Shown: positions 1 to 9,676 of the stretch, piece after piece | How positions within the stretch are numbered: the first letter of the stretch is position 1 | How the letters are laid out: every line of letters starts with the position of its first letter | Assembly: GCA_001464615.1 (NCBI GenBank) | Contig: LNFI01000038.1 | Coordinates: 1-64,000, forward strand | Origin: Sphingomonadales bacterium Ga0077557 | GTDB taxonomy: Bacteria; Pseudomonadota; Alphaproteobacteria; Sphingomonadales; Sphingomonadaceae | Direction: 5' to 3' | DNA: 64,000 nt | Position numbers and translations under genes: made by a program | The notes under the pieces: model-generated | What the model was told of the DNA's origin: nothing | Seen by the model: the letters and a program-made list of their open reading frames with translations, nothing else | Database searches by the model: none

Positions 1-24
1 GGTTGGGGGTGGCCACCCCCAACC
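1..24. terminator. perfect inverted repeat GGTTGGGGGT-GGCC-ACCCCCAACC, terminator-like hairpin of an upstream gene
   Basis: 24-nt perfect palindrome at the window edge; no clear U-tract visible. Confidence 0.4.
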
Positions 25-163
25 CGGCACCGCATCCTACACGGCAGTGACCAGCATACGATATCCCGCTAAGACGAGGGCGAGCGGAGGTTTTTGGTAA
101 ACGAGCTATAAAGCACTGCCCGCCCCGTTTGACGGGCGCGGAAATCTCGCTAGCAATCGGCGT

Positions 164-844
164 ATGAACCAAAATGATCTCCGCATCCCGCGCTCGCTCT
201 TCGCGCTGTCGATTTTCTATGGTGGCATGGTCTGCATTGCCGGCGTGCTCGGCAACAAGCAGGTCACGCTCGGGCCGCTTTCCGCGATTGGGCCGATGCT
301 GGGGCTGGGGCCGCTGGCGATTGAGGCGGGGATCTTCGCCTTTTTGATGCTGGTAGTGGTGTCGAGCGCGATTGCCGAGCTGCACGGCGCGGTGATTGCC
401 AACCGGCTGGTCCGCTTCGGCTTCGTCCCGCTGATCGCCTCGATCCTGTTGTCGCTGATCGTCCTGGTCATTCCCGCCGCGCCCGATATGGACCCGGCCC
501 GCGCGCAAGCGTTTGAGCTGATGATGGGCGCAACCCCGCGCATCTGGGTGGGCGGCATCATTTCCTACGGCATTTCGCAGACGCTGAACGTCTATGTGTT
601 TTCCGCGCTGAAAGGGCGTGAGGGCGGCGGGCTGCTCTGGCTGCGCGCCGGGATCGCCAGCATTTTGAGCCAGATCGTCGACACGCTGCTATTCGTCAGC
701 ATCGCCTTTCTGGGCGTCTTCCCGATCCGCGAGCTGCTGATCGGGCAGATGGTGGTGAAGGTGGGCCTCTCCGCCCTGCTGGTACCGCCGCTGATTTATG
801 CAGTGGTGGGGATTGGGCGGTGGCTGGACCGGGGGGAGGGGTGA
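164..844 (+). CDS. queuosine precursor transporter, YhhQ/VUT family
   Basis: 226-aa multi-TM protein with YhhQ-like pattern (GNKQ...ISQTLNVYVFSALK...). Confidence 0.8.
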   Translation: MNQNDLRIPRSLFALSIFYGGMVCIAGVLGNKQVTLGPLSAIGPMLGLGPLAIEAGIFAFLMLVVVSSAIAELHGAVIANRLVRFGFVPLIASILLSLIVLVIPAAPDMDPARAQAFELMMGATPRIWVGGIISYGISQTLNVYVFSALKGREGGGLLWLRAGIASILSQIVDTLLFVSIAFLGVFPIRELLIGQMVVKVGLSALLVPPLIYAVVGIGRWLDRGEG

Positions 845-1021
845 GGGCTGAGGTTGGGTGGAGAGCGGTCAGGAAGGTCCTATGAGCGGCGCTGAGGAAG
901 CCCTTGCCCTTATAGAGGCCGCGATCAACGGCAATGCGCCCAGGTTCGGCCATTCGACCCGACGGGTTCGAGCCACGATAGCTGCCGTTAGCAAAAATGA
1001 TGAGGTTGTTGTCAGCCCGCT

Positions 1022-1744
1022 CTAAAGGCTCGCAGTTTCCCAAAGTTTGGATCTTATGGAATTCCAAATTGAGTCCCGCAGAGTGGGGCCTTCCGCCCTC
1101 AACTTTTCAGCTTTTTCATATCTGCCGGCGCGCGGGTTTGGATACTGTTTCTCAAACCGCGCTTCGCTCAGAGCTTCCCAAATCAAGTCGGCGAGTTTTT
1201 TGATTTCGACATATAAGTCTTCTTGTATGAACAGACCCTTCGTTTGATGATATTGCTCGAAATGAGATCGCTTCTGGTCGACTTCTTGATAATTGTGCCA
1301 AAAAATCATCTCCGTGTATAGATCCAACTTAAGGACGGCACTCCTCAAATCATCCTTCTGATAATCATGAAGTTTTGATTGACTGAGAAAATGCTCTAAT
1401 TCAATTGTAGTCAGCCGATCTAGATCAGGGTAGCTCTGAAAAGGTGAAACAAATGCCATGGTGGCGCTGTATACATCAATCATCCGATTCCATATCTCTG
1501 GTAAAATCTCAAACTCCTGATTGTTAAGTTTGACCATTCGATCGAAGGCAGTATTAATCTTGAAGCGGAGCCTTTCAATTTCTTGAGACTGGGCGTGTTT
1601 GAATGTCTCCAAGCTCTCATCAAACTTGTTAGTTATCCACTTGTCGCCAAGATATCGGAATAGCGCCCATGCCGCCCCTACAGCGACAACAATGGTGATC
1701 CCAAACTGACCAGCAAAAGCCCAGATCATTTCAAATTGCGGCAT
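1022..1744 (-). CDS. hypothetical protein, one N-terminal TM helix plus long helical soluble domain
   Basis: ORF 1022..1765; start probably MPQFEMIW. Hydrophobic segment near N-terminus; noticeably lower GC than flanks. Confidence 0.65.
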   Translation of the reverse strand: MPQFEMIWAFAGQFGITIVVAVGAAWALFRYLGDKWITNKFDESLETFKHAQSQEIERLRFKINTAFDRMVKLNNQEFEILPEIWNRMIDVYSATMAFVSPFQSYPDLDRLTTIELEHFLSQSKLHDYQKDDLRSAVLKLDLYTEMIFWHNYQEVDQKRSHFEQYHQTKGLFIQEDLYVEIKKLADLIWEALSEARFEKQYPNPRAGRYEKAEKLRAEGPTLRDSIWNSIRSKLWETASL

Positions 1745-2004
1745 CGTTTCGATCCAGTAGAGCAATCCAGCCTAGATCAACCGTCCGTGGATGACCATCG
1801 CATGGGGACAGGAGACATCTCACACATCCTTTCTAATTCAAATATTCCGCAAAATCAGCATCGCCCAAAAGCGGAAGTCAAACCGACCGGCATCTTATAA
1901 CAAGGAGCTCCAACGACCGCCTTCAGCGAGACGCAGTGGTTGGGCGGGCGTCAGCATCCAGAGCGATTGCAGACTAGCCGGTCTTCTGGCCGATAGCTGC
2001 CATT

Positions 2005-2200
2005 CTTCCCTTCTCCCCTTGGGAGAAGGATACCGCAGCTTGACAGCTTGCTGTCTAGCGGAGGTTGGATGAGGGGTTCCGCGGTATCGAGGGGGTGATC
2101 CCCTCACCCAGCTTCGACTAGGGCCGCGCCAAAGAAGCGCGACCCAAGTCTGCGCAACCCTCTCCCGACGGGAGAGGGGAGAGGGGAACGGCATCGGATG
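2005..2200. repeat. intergenic hairpin-rich repeat (CCTTCTCCCcttGGGAGAAGG ... CCTCTCCCgacGGGAGAGG)
   Basis: Two perfect short hairpins at about 2009-2029 and 2159-2177 in a noncoding stretch; REP-like. Confidence 0.5.
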
Positions 2201-2328
2201 GGGATTCCGGCCAAGTTTCCTACCCGTCACCCTGGGGACAACCGTGGTCAGCCGGTTCGGATCGCACCATCCACCAACAGCGCAACCCCAGCTTTCGCTG
2301 AGGGGACGGATTGGCTAGAGGACCTGCC

Positions 2329-3246
2329 ATGACCACCCCCGCTTCCACCCCCAATCACGCGCCCGACCCCGCGATGCTCGCCAAAGCGGAAACGCTGACC
2401 GAGGCTTTGCCCTATTTGCAGCTGCATGCCGGCAAGACTTTCGTCGTGAAATATGGCGGGCACGCGATGGGCGACCCTGAGCTGCAGCGCGATTTTGCCG
2501 AGGATGTCGTGTTGTTGAAGGCGATCGGCATCAACCCCGTCGTCGTCCATGGCGGGGGCCCGCAAATTGGCGCGATGCTGAAGAAGCTCGGCGTCGAATC
2601 GAGCTTTATCGACGGGCTGCGCGTCACCGATGCGCAGACCGCGCAGGTCGCCGAAATGGTGCTGTCGGGCGCGATCAACAAGGAAATCGTCGCCTGGATC
2701 GGCCAGGCCGGGGGCCGCGCGATCGGCATTTCGGGCAAGGATGGCGGGTTCGTGCGCGCGTCGAAGGTGGAGCGCACCACGCGCGACCCCGACAGCAATA
2801 TCGAACGCGTCGTCGATCTGGGCTTTGTCGGCGAACCCGAATCGATCGACCGCACGGTGATCGACACGATTTCAGGCGCGGGGATGATCCCGGTGATCGC
2901 CCCGATCGGCATCGGCGCGGATGGGCAGACCTATAACATCAACGCCGATACGATGGCGGGCGCGATTGCGGCGGCATTGGGTGCATCGCGGCTGTTCCTG
3001 TTGACCGATGTTGCCGGGGTGCTCGACAAAAGCGGCCAGTTGATGACCGATCTCGACCCTGCAAAAATCGCCGCGTTGCGCGCGGACGGCACGATCACCG
3101 GCGGGATGATCCCCAAGCTGGAAACCTGTGTGACCGCCGTCGATGGCGGGGTGGACGCCGCCGTTATCCTTGACGGGCGCGTGCCGCATGCGATGCTGCT
3201 TGAAATCTTTACGCGTCAGGGCGCAGGGACGCTCGTCCACCGCTGA
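2329..3246 (+). CDS. argB: acetylglutamate kinase
   Basis: [23 protein letters not shown]...[29 protein letters not shown]; typical amino-acid kinase motifs. Confidence 0.95.
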   Translation: MTTPASTPNHAPDPAMLAKAETLTEALPYLQLHAGKTFVVKYGGHAMGDPELQRDFAEDVVLLKAIGINPVVVHGGGPQIGAMLKKLGVESSFIDGLRVTDAQTAQVAEMVLSGAINKEIVAWIGQAGGRAIGISGKDGGFVRASKVERTTRDPDSNIERVVDLGFVGEPESIDRTVIDTISGAGMIPVIAPIGIGADGQTYNINADTMAGAIAAALGASRLFLLTDVAGVLDKSGQLMTDLDPAKIAALRADGTITGGMIPKLETCVTAVDGGVDAAVILDGRVPHAMLLEIFTRQGAGTLVHR

Positions 3247-3312
3247 TCGCAGGGCGCTTGCCGAAGTGTCATAGTTTAGTATAACGCCTGATATGCCAAT
3301 GGAGAGCCGGTT

Positions 3313-3615
3313 TTGATTACGCTTATTCAGATTGCGATGGTGCTGCTCAATCTGGTCTGGTGGGTTGTTGTCGTCCAGATCGTGCTGTCGCTGCTGATCT
3401 CGTTCAACGTGATCAACACCTATAATGACTTTGTCCGCTCGCTCTATCAGGGCCTCGATAAGCTGACAGAACCGATGTACCGGCCGATCCGCAAGATCCT
3501 GCCCGATTTCGGCCAGATCGACTTTTCGCCCGCCGTCATCCTGATCGGCCTGCAGATCGGGCAGCTGGTGCTGGGCAATGTCGCCGCCTCGATCGCGACC
3601 GGCGCACCGCTCTGA
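3313..3615 (+). CDS. YggT family membrane protein
   Basis: 100 aa; LTEPMYRPIRKILPDFGQIDFSPAVILIGLQ is the YggT signature. Confidence 0.9.
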   Translation: MITLIQIAMVLLNLVWWVVVVQIVLSLLISFNVINTYNDFVRSLYQGLDKLTEPMYRPIRKILPDFGQIDFSPAVILIGLQIGQLVLGNVAASIATGAPL

Positions 3616-3659
3616 CGGACAGGCCGTGGACCGCCACGGCTGACGGCATCATCATCGCC

Positions 3660-3920
3660 GTGCGCGTCACGCCGCGCGGCGGGCGCGATGCGTTGATCAC
3701 GGGCACGACGGCGCATTTCGCGGCCCGGCTGGCGGCACCCCCGGTTGAGGGCGCTGCAAATGCCGCGCTGATCGCGCTGATCGCCAAGGCCTTTGCCCTG
3801 CCCAAGCGCGACGTTTCGCTGATCGCCGGCCAGACTGCCCGGATCAAGCGCCTCAAGCTCAGTGGCGATCCGCAAAGGCTGGCGGAAATCGCCGCTGGCC
3901 TTTATGCCCCGGGAGCATGA
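3660..3920 (+). CDS. DUF167 (YggU) family protein
   Basis: [11 protein letters not shown]...[19 protein letters not shown] pattern, adjacent to yggT. Confidence 0.9.
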   Translation: MRVTPRGGRDALITGTTAHFAARLAAPPVEGAANAALIALIAKAFALPKRDVSLIAGQTARIKRLKLSGDPQRLAEIAAGLYAPGA

Positions 3921-4792
3921 GCGCACAACTTATCGACGGTAAAGCCATCGCGGCCGCCCTGCGGGATCGGATCGCGTTGCAGGTAGCGGGATTTCGCGAC
4001 GCGGCCGGGCGTGCGCCTGGGCTCGCCGTGGTGCTGGTCGGTGAAGACCCGGCATCGGCCGTGTATGTGCGCAACAAGCGCAAGGCGACGCTGGCAGCCG
4101 GCATGGCGAGCTTTGAATATCGGTTGCCCGCCGATGTCGAGCAAGGCGATGTACTGGCGCTGGTCGACACGCTCAATGCCGATCCGGCGGTCGACGGAAT
4201 CCTGGTCCAGCTGCCCTTGCCGCCGCAGATGGAAGCGGGCGCCGTGCTGCTGGCGATCGATCCGGACAAGGATGTCGATGGCTTCCACCCCGTCAACGCC
4301 GGGCGGCTGGCGACCGGGATTGACGGTTTCGTGCCGTGTACGCCGCTGGGCTGCGTGATGCTGTTGAAGGACCAATTGGGCGATCTGGCGGGACTGGAGG
4401 CAGTAATCGTCGGCCGCTCCAACATTGTCGGCAAGCCATTGGCGCAATTGCTGATCGCGGAGAGCTGCACGGTGACGGTGGCGCATTCAAAGACGCGCGA
4501 CCTGTCGAGCGTCGTCAAGCGCGCCGATATCGTCGTCGCCGCCGTCGGGCAGCCGGCGATGATCAAGGGCGAGTGGATCAAGCCCGGGGCGACGGTGATC
4601 GATGTCGGCATCAATCGTACCGAGGATGGCCTTGTCGGCGATGTCGATTTCAATGGCGCGGCCAGCGTTGCCGCCGCGATCACGCCAGTGCCCGGCGGGG
4701 TTGGGCCAATGACCATCGCTTGCCTGCTGCGCAACACGTTGGTCTCTGCCTATCGTCGGGCGGGTCTGACACTAGACATGGCCGCGCTGTGA
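3917..4792 (+). CDS. folD: bifunctional methylenetetrahydrofolate dehydrogenase/cyclohydrolase
   Basis: [52 protein letters not shown]. Confidence 0.95.
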   Translation: MSAQLIDGKAIAAALRDRIALQVAGFRDAAGRAPGLAVVLVGEDPASAVYVRNKRKATLAAGMASFEYRLPADVEQGDVLALVDTLNADPAVDGILVQLPLPPQMEAGAVLLAIDPDKDVDGFHPVNAGRLATGIDGFVPCTPLGCVMLLKDQLGDLAGLEAVIVGRSNIVGKPLAQLLIAESCTVTVAHSKTRDLSSVVKRADIVVAAVGQPAMIKGEWIKPGATVIDVGINRTEDGLVGDVDFNGAASVAAAITPVPGGVGPMTIACLLRNTLVSAYRRAGLTLDMAAL

Positions 4793-5409
4793 CCGAGCTG
4801 TTCATCTCCTCGCTGATCACCTTTTTCGTGGTGATCGATCCGCCCGGCTGCGCACCAATCTATGCCGGGCTGACAGCGGGCGTGCCGGCGGTGCATGCCC
4901 GCGCAATGGCGCTGCGCGCGGTGCTGATTGCCGGGGCAATCCTGGTGGTGTTTGCGCTGTTCGGCCAGACGATCCTGTCGGCGATTGGGGCGAGCCTGGA
5001 TAGCTTCCGCGTGGCGGGCGGCATATTGCTGTTCGTGATCGCCACCGAAATGGTGCTCGAAAAACGCACCCAGCGCCGCGAGGACCGGGCGGAGAAGATC
5101 AAGGGCACGCCCGAGATTGAGGATGTTTCGGTGTTCCCGATGGCGATGCCGATGATCGCCGGGCCGGGATCGATCGCGTCGATCATGTTGCTGATGTCAA
5201 AGGGGCACGGGGTTGAGCGCACCCTGGTGATCCTAGCCGCGCTGGGCGTGATCCTGGCGCTGACGCTGTTAGCACTGGTCGCGGCCGGACCGATCATGCG
5301 CGTGCTGGGCGACAAGATCGAAGCGGTGATCACCCGGCTGCTCGGCGTGCTGCTGGCTGCCCTCGCCGCGCAATTCGTGATCGACGGGCTGCGCGCGAGC
5401 TTTTTCTAG
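4789..5409 (+). CDS. MarC family (NAAT) membrane protein
   Basis: GTG start overlapping the folD stop (GTGA); [28 protein letters not shown]...[17 protein letters not shown]. Confidence 0.88.
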   Translation: MTELFISSLITFFVVIDPPGCAPIYAGLTAGVPAVHARAMALRAVLIAGAILVVFALFGQTILSAIGASLDSFRVAGGILLFVIATEMVLEKRTQRREDRAEKIKGTPEIEDVSVFPMAMPMIAGPGSIASIMLLMSKGHGVERTLVILAALGVILALTLLALVAAGPIMRVLGDKIEAVITRLLGVLLAALAAQFVIDGLRASFF

Positions 5410-5467
5410 CGCCGGGTGCTCCCTCTTCCCGCTACGGCGTGATGGCGTCAGGCCTATTGAACTTCAC

Positions 5468-5540
5468 ACCCGTTCGGGCTGAGCGAAGTCGAAGCCCACG
5501 CGTAACGCATGCCCTTCGACTTCGCTCAGGGCGAACGGGG
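5468..5540. repeat. REP-like inverted repeat (CCGTTCGGGCTGAGCGAAGTCGAAG ... CTTCGACTTCGCTCAGGGCGAACGG)
   Basis: Long complementary arms in the marC downstream intergenic space; classic sphingomonad-type extragenic palindrome. Confidence 0.7.
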
Positions 5541-5572
5541 TATGGGTTGATCCAATCCGACCTCTTCACCCG

Positions 5573-7360
5573 CTAGTGAATCCGCCAGAGTTTCAGCGGC
5601 GATCGTTTGGGCAGCGGCACGGGTTCCAGCCAGGCGGGCGTCTCGCCACGCACCAGCCGGGCGTAGAACCCGTTCTTCGCGCGCACCTTATAGACCGTCG
5701 ATTCAGCCATGTTCGGGCAGGTCAGCAGCAAGGTCGCGCCGTGGCGGCGGGCGATCGCGTGGAATTCGTCGGCGCTGCGTTTGAAGCCGTGCTGCACATC
5801 AAGAATCGCTGCGCCATTGCGGTGATAGGGGCCAGCCACCGCCGAATGATGCGTCAGCGTGATCAGCCGTGGCCCCAGATCGATAAAGGTGAAGATGGTT
5901 TGCGGCGGCAACCGGTTCAACACGTCAAGGCTGGGAATGGTGGGGCATGACGCCCCGGCACGATTGACCGCCTTGGTATTGGTGCTTGGCTTGTCGGGCA
6001 CGGCAAAGCGGATGACCAGCCCGATAAAAGCACCCGAAACCAGCAGGAAACCGGCAACCGTCCCGAACACCCGGACCAGCACGGATCGATGCGCCAGGCA
6101 CCAAGGCAGCAGCACCCATCCAAGCGCCACTGCGCCAGGCACCGCCAGCAACTGCGCAGCGGCACCGGCCCGGACCTGCCAGAGCAGCAGCCCGCCCGCC
6201 AGCAAGGTGAACAACAACACCGCCGCCCAGGCCGCAAAGCGGTCGCTGCGCCGCGCCCGCCAGGTCGCGATCAGCGCGCCGATCACGCCGATGATCGGCA
6301 AGGCAGCAACGGTCAGCGCGCCGCGCCACGGATGCGCATAGATCGGCTTGGCCTCACGGACATTGTTGAGCCAATTGGCGGCGAGTTCGGGCGACACTTG
6401 TTCGGGCCGCCCCAGGCATTGCGGGAAAACCAGCGCAAAGGCGATGATGATCGCTGCGCCAGCGCCTGCCGCCAGCCCAAAGCGAACCGAGCGGCTGGCC
6501 GGATTGACCCGGGCGAGGATGAACAGCAGCGCGCCCGCCTCGATCATCACGCTCAGCCACACTGGGGTCAGCGCGTCACAGCGCAGTGCTGCATTGGCGG
6601 AGGACGCGAACAGCACATAGCCAATCGCGCTGCCCCCGGCGAGCGCCAGGCCGTAAACGGTCAGCCGCTCAGCCTCGGCGCGGTCCCAAATCCAGCGCAG
6701 CCCCAGGATCGCACCGGCCCCGGCTGCATAAGGCAGCATCTCCAGCCCGATGCTGAGCGACACCGCGCTCGCCAAGCCGACGGTGATGCCACCCCGGCGC
6801 TGGCGCGGATCGGCAAGCCCGGCGACGGTCAGGCTCAGGCAAGCGAGCTGCCAGCCATGATGATCAATGCGTAGAGGCATGAACATCAGCATCGTCGCTG
6901 CACACATCAGCAGGAAAATCAGCGCCAGCGGCCAGGCAAACGGGCTCACCAGCCGCCGCACCGTGAAGGCAAGCCCCGCCATCGCCACCGATAGCGGCAG
7001 CAACGGCGCGATCCCGCACGCCAGCCGCTCGGCCAGCGCCGTCCCGACAAAGGGCCGGAAAGCCAGGATCAGTCCGGCGATCGGCAAATCGACGATCCGG
7101 CTCCAGTGCATATCGAAACCAACCGGCGGGTTCAGCCGATACTGGCGCAGATCATACCAGCCCTGCCCATTGAGCAGCGCACGCACCTGCATCAGCCGCA
7201 TATTGTCATCGGTATCGCCCAGCGACAGCCAATGGATCGCCGGCCAGCGCTGCCAGACGAACCAGGCCGCGATCACCGCCCAGGCGATCAGCGTCAGGCT
7301 AAGCCAGTTGCGGTCCAGTTGCTGGGTGAGCGACGCATCGCCGTGCTGCTTGTCGTTCAA
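5573..7360 (-). CDS. large polytopic membrane protein, possibly a GT-C-like glycosyltransferase
   Basis: ORF 5573..7867, but the N-terminal part is antisense to gtrA; likely TTG start at about 7360 (LNDKQHGDASLTQQL...). Many TM helices. Confidence 0.6.
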   Translation of the reverse strand: MNDKQHGDASLTQQLDRNWLSLTLIAWAVIAAWFVWQRWPAIHWLSLGDTDDNMRLMQVRALLNGQGWYDLRQYRLNPPVGFDMHWSRIVDLPIAGLILAFRPFVGTALAERLACGIAPLLPLSVAMAGLAFTVRRLVSPFAWPLALIFLLMCAATMLMFMPLRIDHHGWQLACLSLTVAGLADPRQRRGGITVGLASAVSLSIGLEMLPYAAGAGAILGLRWIWDRAEAERLTVYGLALAGGSAIGYVLFASSANAALRCDALTPVWLSVMIEAGALLFILARVNPASRSVRFGLAAGAGAAIIIAFALVFPQCLGRPEQVSPELAANWLNNVREAKPIYAHPWRGALTVAALPIIGVIGALIATWRARRSDRFAAWAAVLLFTLLAGGLLLWQVRAGAAAQLLAVPGAVALGWVLLPWCLAHRSVLVRVFGTVAGFLLVSGAFIGLVIRFAVPDKPSTNTKAVNRAGASCPTIPSLDVLNRLPPQTIFTFIDLGPRLITLTHHSAVAGPYHRNGAAILDVQHGFKRSADEFHAIARRHGATLLLTCPNMAESTVYKVRAKNGFYARLVRGETPAWLEPVPLPKRSPLKLWRIH

Positions 7361-7420
7361 AGATGCTTCCCTCGCCTCTCTTCGCGCTCTAGTGCGGCCC
7401 CCACAAAGGGCAAGCGGCAC

Positions 7421-7843
7421 GTGAAGACGGTCAATCAGGGACAACAGCCACAACGGGCGGGCGATATGCTCGGCCAATTGGTGCGGTTCGCCATTACCGG
7501 CGGCTTTGTGACGATGCTGTACGCGATCGTTTACTGGCCGCTCGCCACTTATGTCATTCATCCGATGGCGGCGTTTGTGGCGGGGTATCTGGTCGCGCTG
7601 ACGACGGGCTATGTCCTGCACAGCCGCTGGAGTTTTCGCGGGCATGGCAGCCGCGACGATATCCGCCGCACCACCGGCCGGTTCTTTGCAGTGTCGTTGG
7701 TCAGCTTTGCGCTGAATGGTATGTTCACCTGGGTGCTGACCGGGCCGCTTTTGCACGGTGCAACCTGGTGGCCGCTGATCCCGATCTTCTTCTTCACCCC
7801 GCTGGTCACCTTTGCCCTCAACCGGTTGTGGGTGTTTGCGTAA
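7421..7843 (+). CDS. GtrA family protein
   Basis: LVRFAITGGFVTMLYAIVYWPLA...TGYVLHSRWSFRGH...TPLVTFALNRLWVF; start GTG 7421 or ATG 7466. Confidence 0.85.
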   Translation: MKTVNQGQQPQRAGDMLGQLVRFAITGGFVTMLYAIVYWPLATYVIHPMAAFVAGYLVALTTGYVLHSRWSFRGHGSRDDIRRTTGRFFAVSLVSFALNGMFTWVLTGPLLHGATWWPLIPIFFFTPLVTFALNRLWVFA

Positions 7844-7856
7844 TGGGACGTCGCTG

Positions 7857-8588
7857 ATGGACCGCATCGTTTATGACCGGATGGCCGCGCATGATTCCAC
7901 CCATTGGTGGTACCGCGCCCGGCGCGAGATTCTGTCGGACTATCTGACGCGCGAAGCCGGATTGCCCAAGGACGCGCGCATTTTAGAGATTGGCTGCGGC
8001 ACCGGCCATAACCTGCCGATGCTGGCGCGGTTCGGCACGGTCGAAGCGATCGAGATCGATCCGGTGGCGCGCGGCATTGCCAGCGAACGGCTGGGCAAGC
8101 CAGTCAGCGCCGCGCCCTTGCCAGCGCTGCCGGGAATCGAGCGCGGTGCCTATGATCTGATCGCGGTGCTCGATGTCGTCGAACATATCGAGGATGATGT
8201 CGCCGCGCTGGCCGCAATGCGCGGTTGCCTGAAGCCCGGCGGCAAGATCTTGATCACCGTCCCCGCGCATCAATGGCTGTGGAGCGCGCATGATGTGGTG
8301 AACCACCATCATCGCCGCTATTCAAAGACAACGCTGAACACGGCGATTGCAGCGGCTGGCCTTGGCCATAATGGCCTGCGTTACTTCAACTCGCTGCTGT
8401 TTCCGCTTGCCGCTGCTGCGCGCGTTGCGGGGCGGATGACGGGCCGCGATGATAGCGATGATTCACCGCCGCCCAAGGCGCTCAACACGCTGTTCGAAAC
8501 AATCTTTGGCTGGGAACGCCATCTTGTCGGCCGGCTGCCACTGCCGCCCGGCGTGTCGATCGTTACGCTGGCGGCACCGGCGGCTTGA
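7857..8588 (+). CDS. class I SAM-dependent methyltransferase
   Basis: ILEIGCGTGHNLPML; DVVEHIEDDVAALAAM. Confidence 0.9.
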   Translation: MDRIVYDRMAAHDSTHWWYRARREILSDYLTREAGLPKDARILEIGCGTGHNLPMLARFGTVEAIEIDPVARGIASERLGKPVSAAPLPALPGIERGAYDLIAVLDVVEHIEDDVAALAAMRGCLKPGGKILITVPAHQWLWSAHDVVNHHHRRYSKTTLNTAIAAAGLGHNGLRYFNSLLFPLAAAARVAGRMTGRDDSDDSPPPKALNTLFETIFGWERHLVGRLPLPPGVSIVTLAAPAA

Positions 8589-9624
8589 CGCGGGGTTTCC
8601 GGCGGGGTGCGGGCGCCGGTTGGGCAGCTGTCGCCACCACGTCTTCTTCCAGCGGCTCGGCACGATAGCCAAGTGTCGCGCGACCCTGCACCGGGCCCGC
8701 CACATCAGCGACCAGATAAAGCGGCCGCCGCTTCGATTCGACATAGAGCCGGCCGAGATATTCGCCGATCATGCCCAGCACGAACATCTGCACCGCGCCG
8801 AGCAGCACCACGACCAGCATCGTCGATGTCCAGCCCTGCACCGCGCTGCCGGTGAAAAAACCAATCGCGATATAGACGAACAGCAGCAACGACGCCCCTG
8901 TCAGCGCGAGCCCGGCATGGCTGGCAAAGCGCAGAGGCGCGGTCGAAAAACCAGTCACCGCATCGAGCGCGAAACGGATCATCTTGGCGAGCGGATATTT
9001 GGTCTCGCCCGCATGCCGTTCGGCCCGGTCGTACAGAAACGGTACCTGGCGGAAGCCAATCCACGCCACCATGCCGCGGATGAAGCGCGCTTGTTCAGGC
9101 AGGCTCAAAAACGCATCAAGCGCACGCCGGCTCATCAGCCGGAAATCGCCGGTATCAAGCGGGATCGGCGTATCCGTGACGCGATCGAGCACGCGGTAAA
9201 AGGCTGCGGCGGTCAGTTTCTTGAAAAAGGTTTCGCCCTCGCGCTTGCGGCGCACCGCATAAACGACATCGGCCTGCTCGGCGGCCATGGTCGCGCGCAT
9301 ATCAGCGAGCAATTCGGGCGGGTCCTGCAAATCGGCATCGATGATCATGATCTGCTGCCCGCAGCACAGATCCAGCCCCGCTGTCAGCGCCAGTTGATGG
9401 CCATGATTGCGCGACAGGTTGATCGCGACGAGATGCGAGTCGCCCGCTGCCAGCCGCTGCATCACGGGCCAGCTCGCATCCTTTGATCCGTCATTGACGA
9501 AAACGATCTCATAATCGTCGCCAACGGCCGCCTGCGCCGCGGCCGAGACGCGGGCGTGCAAAATGTCGAGACAGGCGGCTTCATTGTAACAGGGCACGAC
9601 AATGGAGAGGGCGGGGCGCTTCAT
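8563..9624 (-). CDS. family 2 glycosyltransferase (DPM1/ArnC/GtrB-like) with C-terminal TM helices
   Basis: LSIVVPCYNEAACLDILHARV...FVNDGSKDAS...DADLQDPPE; two C-terminal TM segments. Confidence 0.92.
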   Translation of the reverse strand: MKRPALSIVVPCYNEAACLDILHARVSAAAQAAVGDDYEIVFVNDGSKDASWPVMQRLAAGDSHLVAINLSRNHGHQLALTAGLDLCCGQQIMIIDADLQDPPELLADMRATMAAEQADVVYAVRRKREGETFFKKLTAAAFYRVLDRVTDTPIPLDTGDFRLMSRRALDAFLSLPEQARFIRGMVAWIGFRQVPFLYDRAERHAGETKYPLAKMIRFALDAVTGFSTAPLRFASHAGLALTGASLLLFVYIAIGFFTGSAVQGWTSTMLVVVLLGAVQMFVLGMIGEYLGRLYVESKRRPLYLVADVAGPVQGRATLGYRAEPLEEDVVATAAQPAPAPRRKPRVKPPVPPA

Positions 9625-9676
9625 CCGCCCCCTCTACCGTGAGTTTCACCAATAGGGAATCGCCAAGCGCGGGACG

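Noticed and set aside
61-160. Possible preQ1 riboswitch upstream of the YhhQ gene
   Set aside because: Only a GC-rich hairpin (CCGCCCCGTTTGACGGGCGCGG) is visible; I could not match a preQ1 consensus. An Infernal scan with preQ1 models would decide.
7361-7867. N-terminal 169 residues of ORF 5573..7867
   Set aside because: Antisense to the well-supported gtrA gene and compositionally shadow-like; the true start is placed near 7360.
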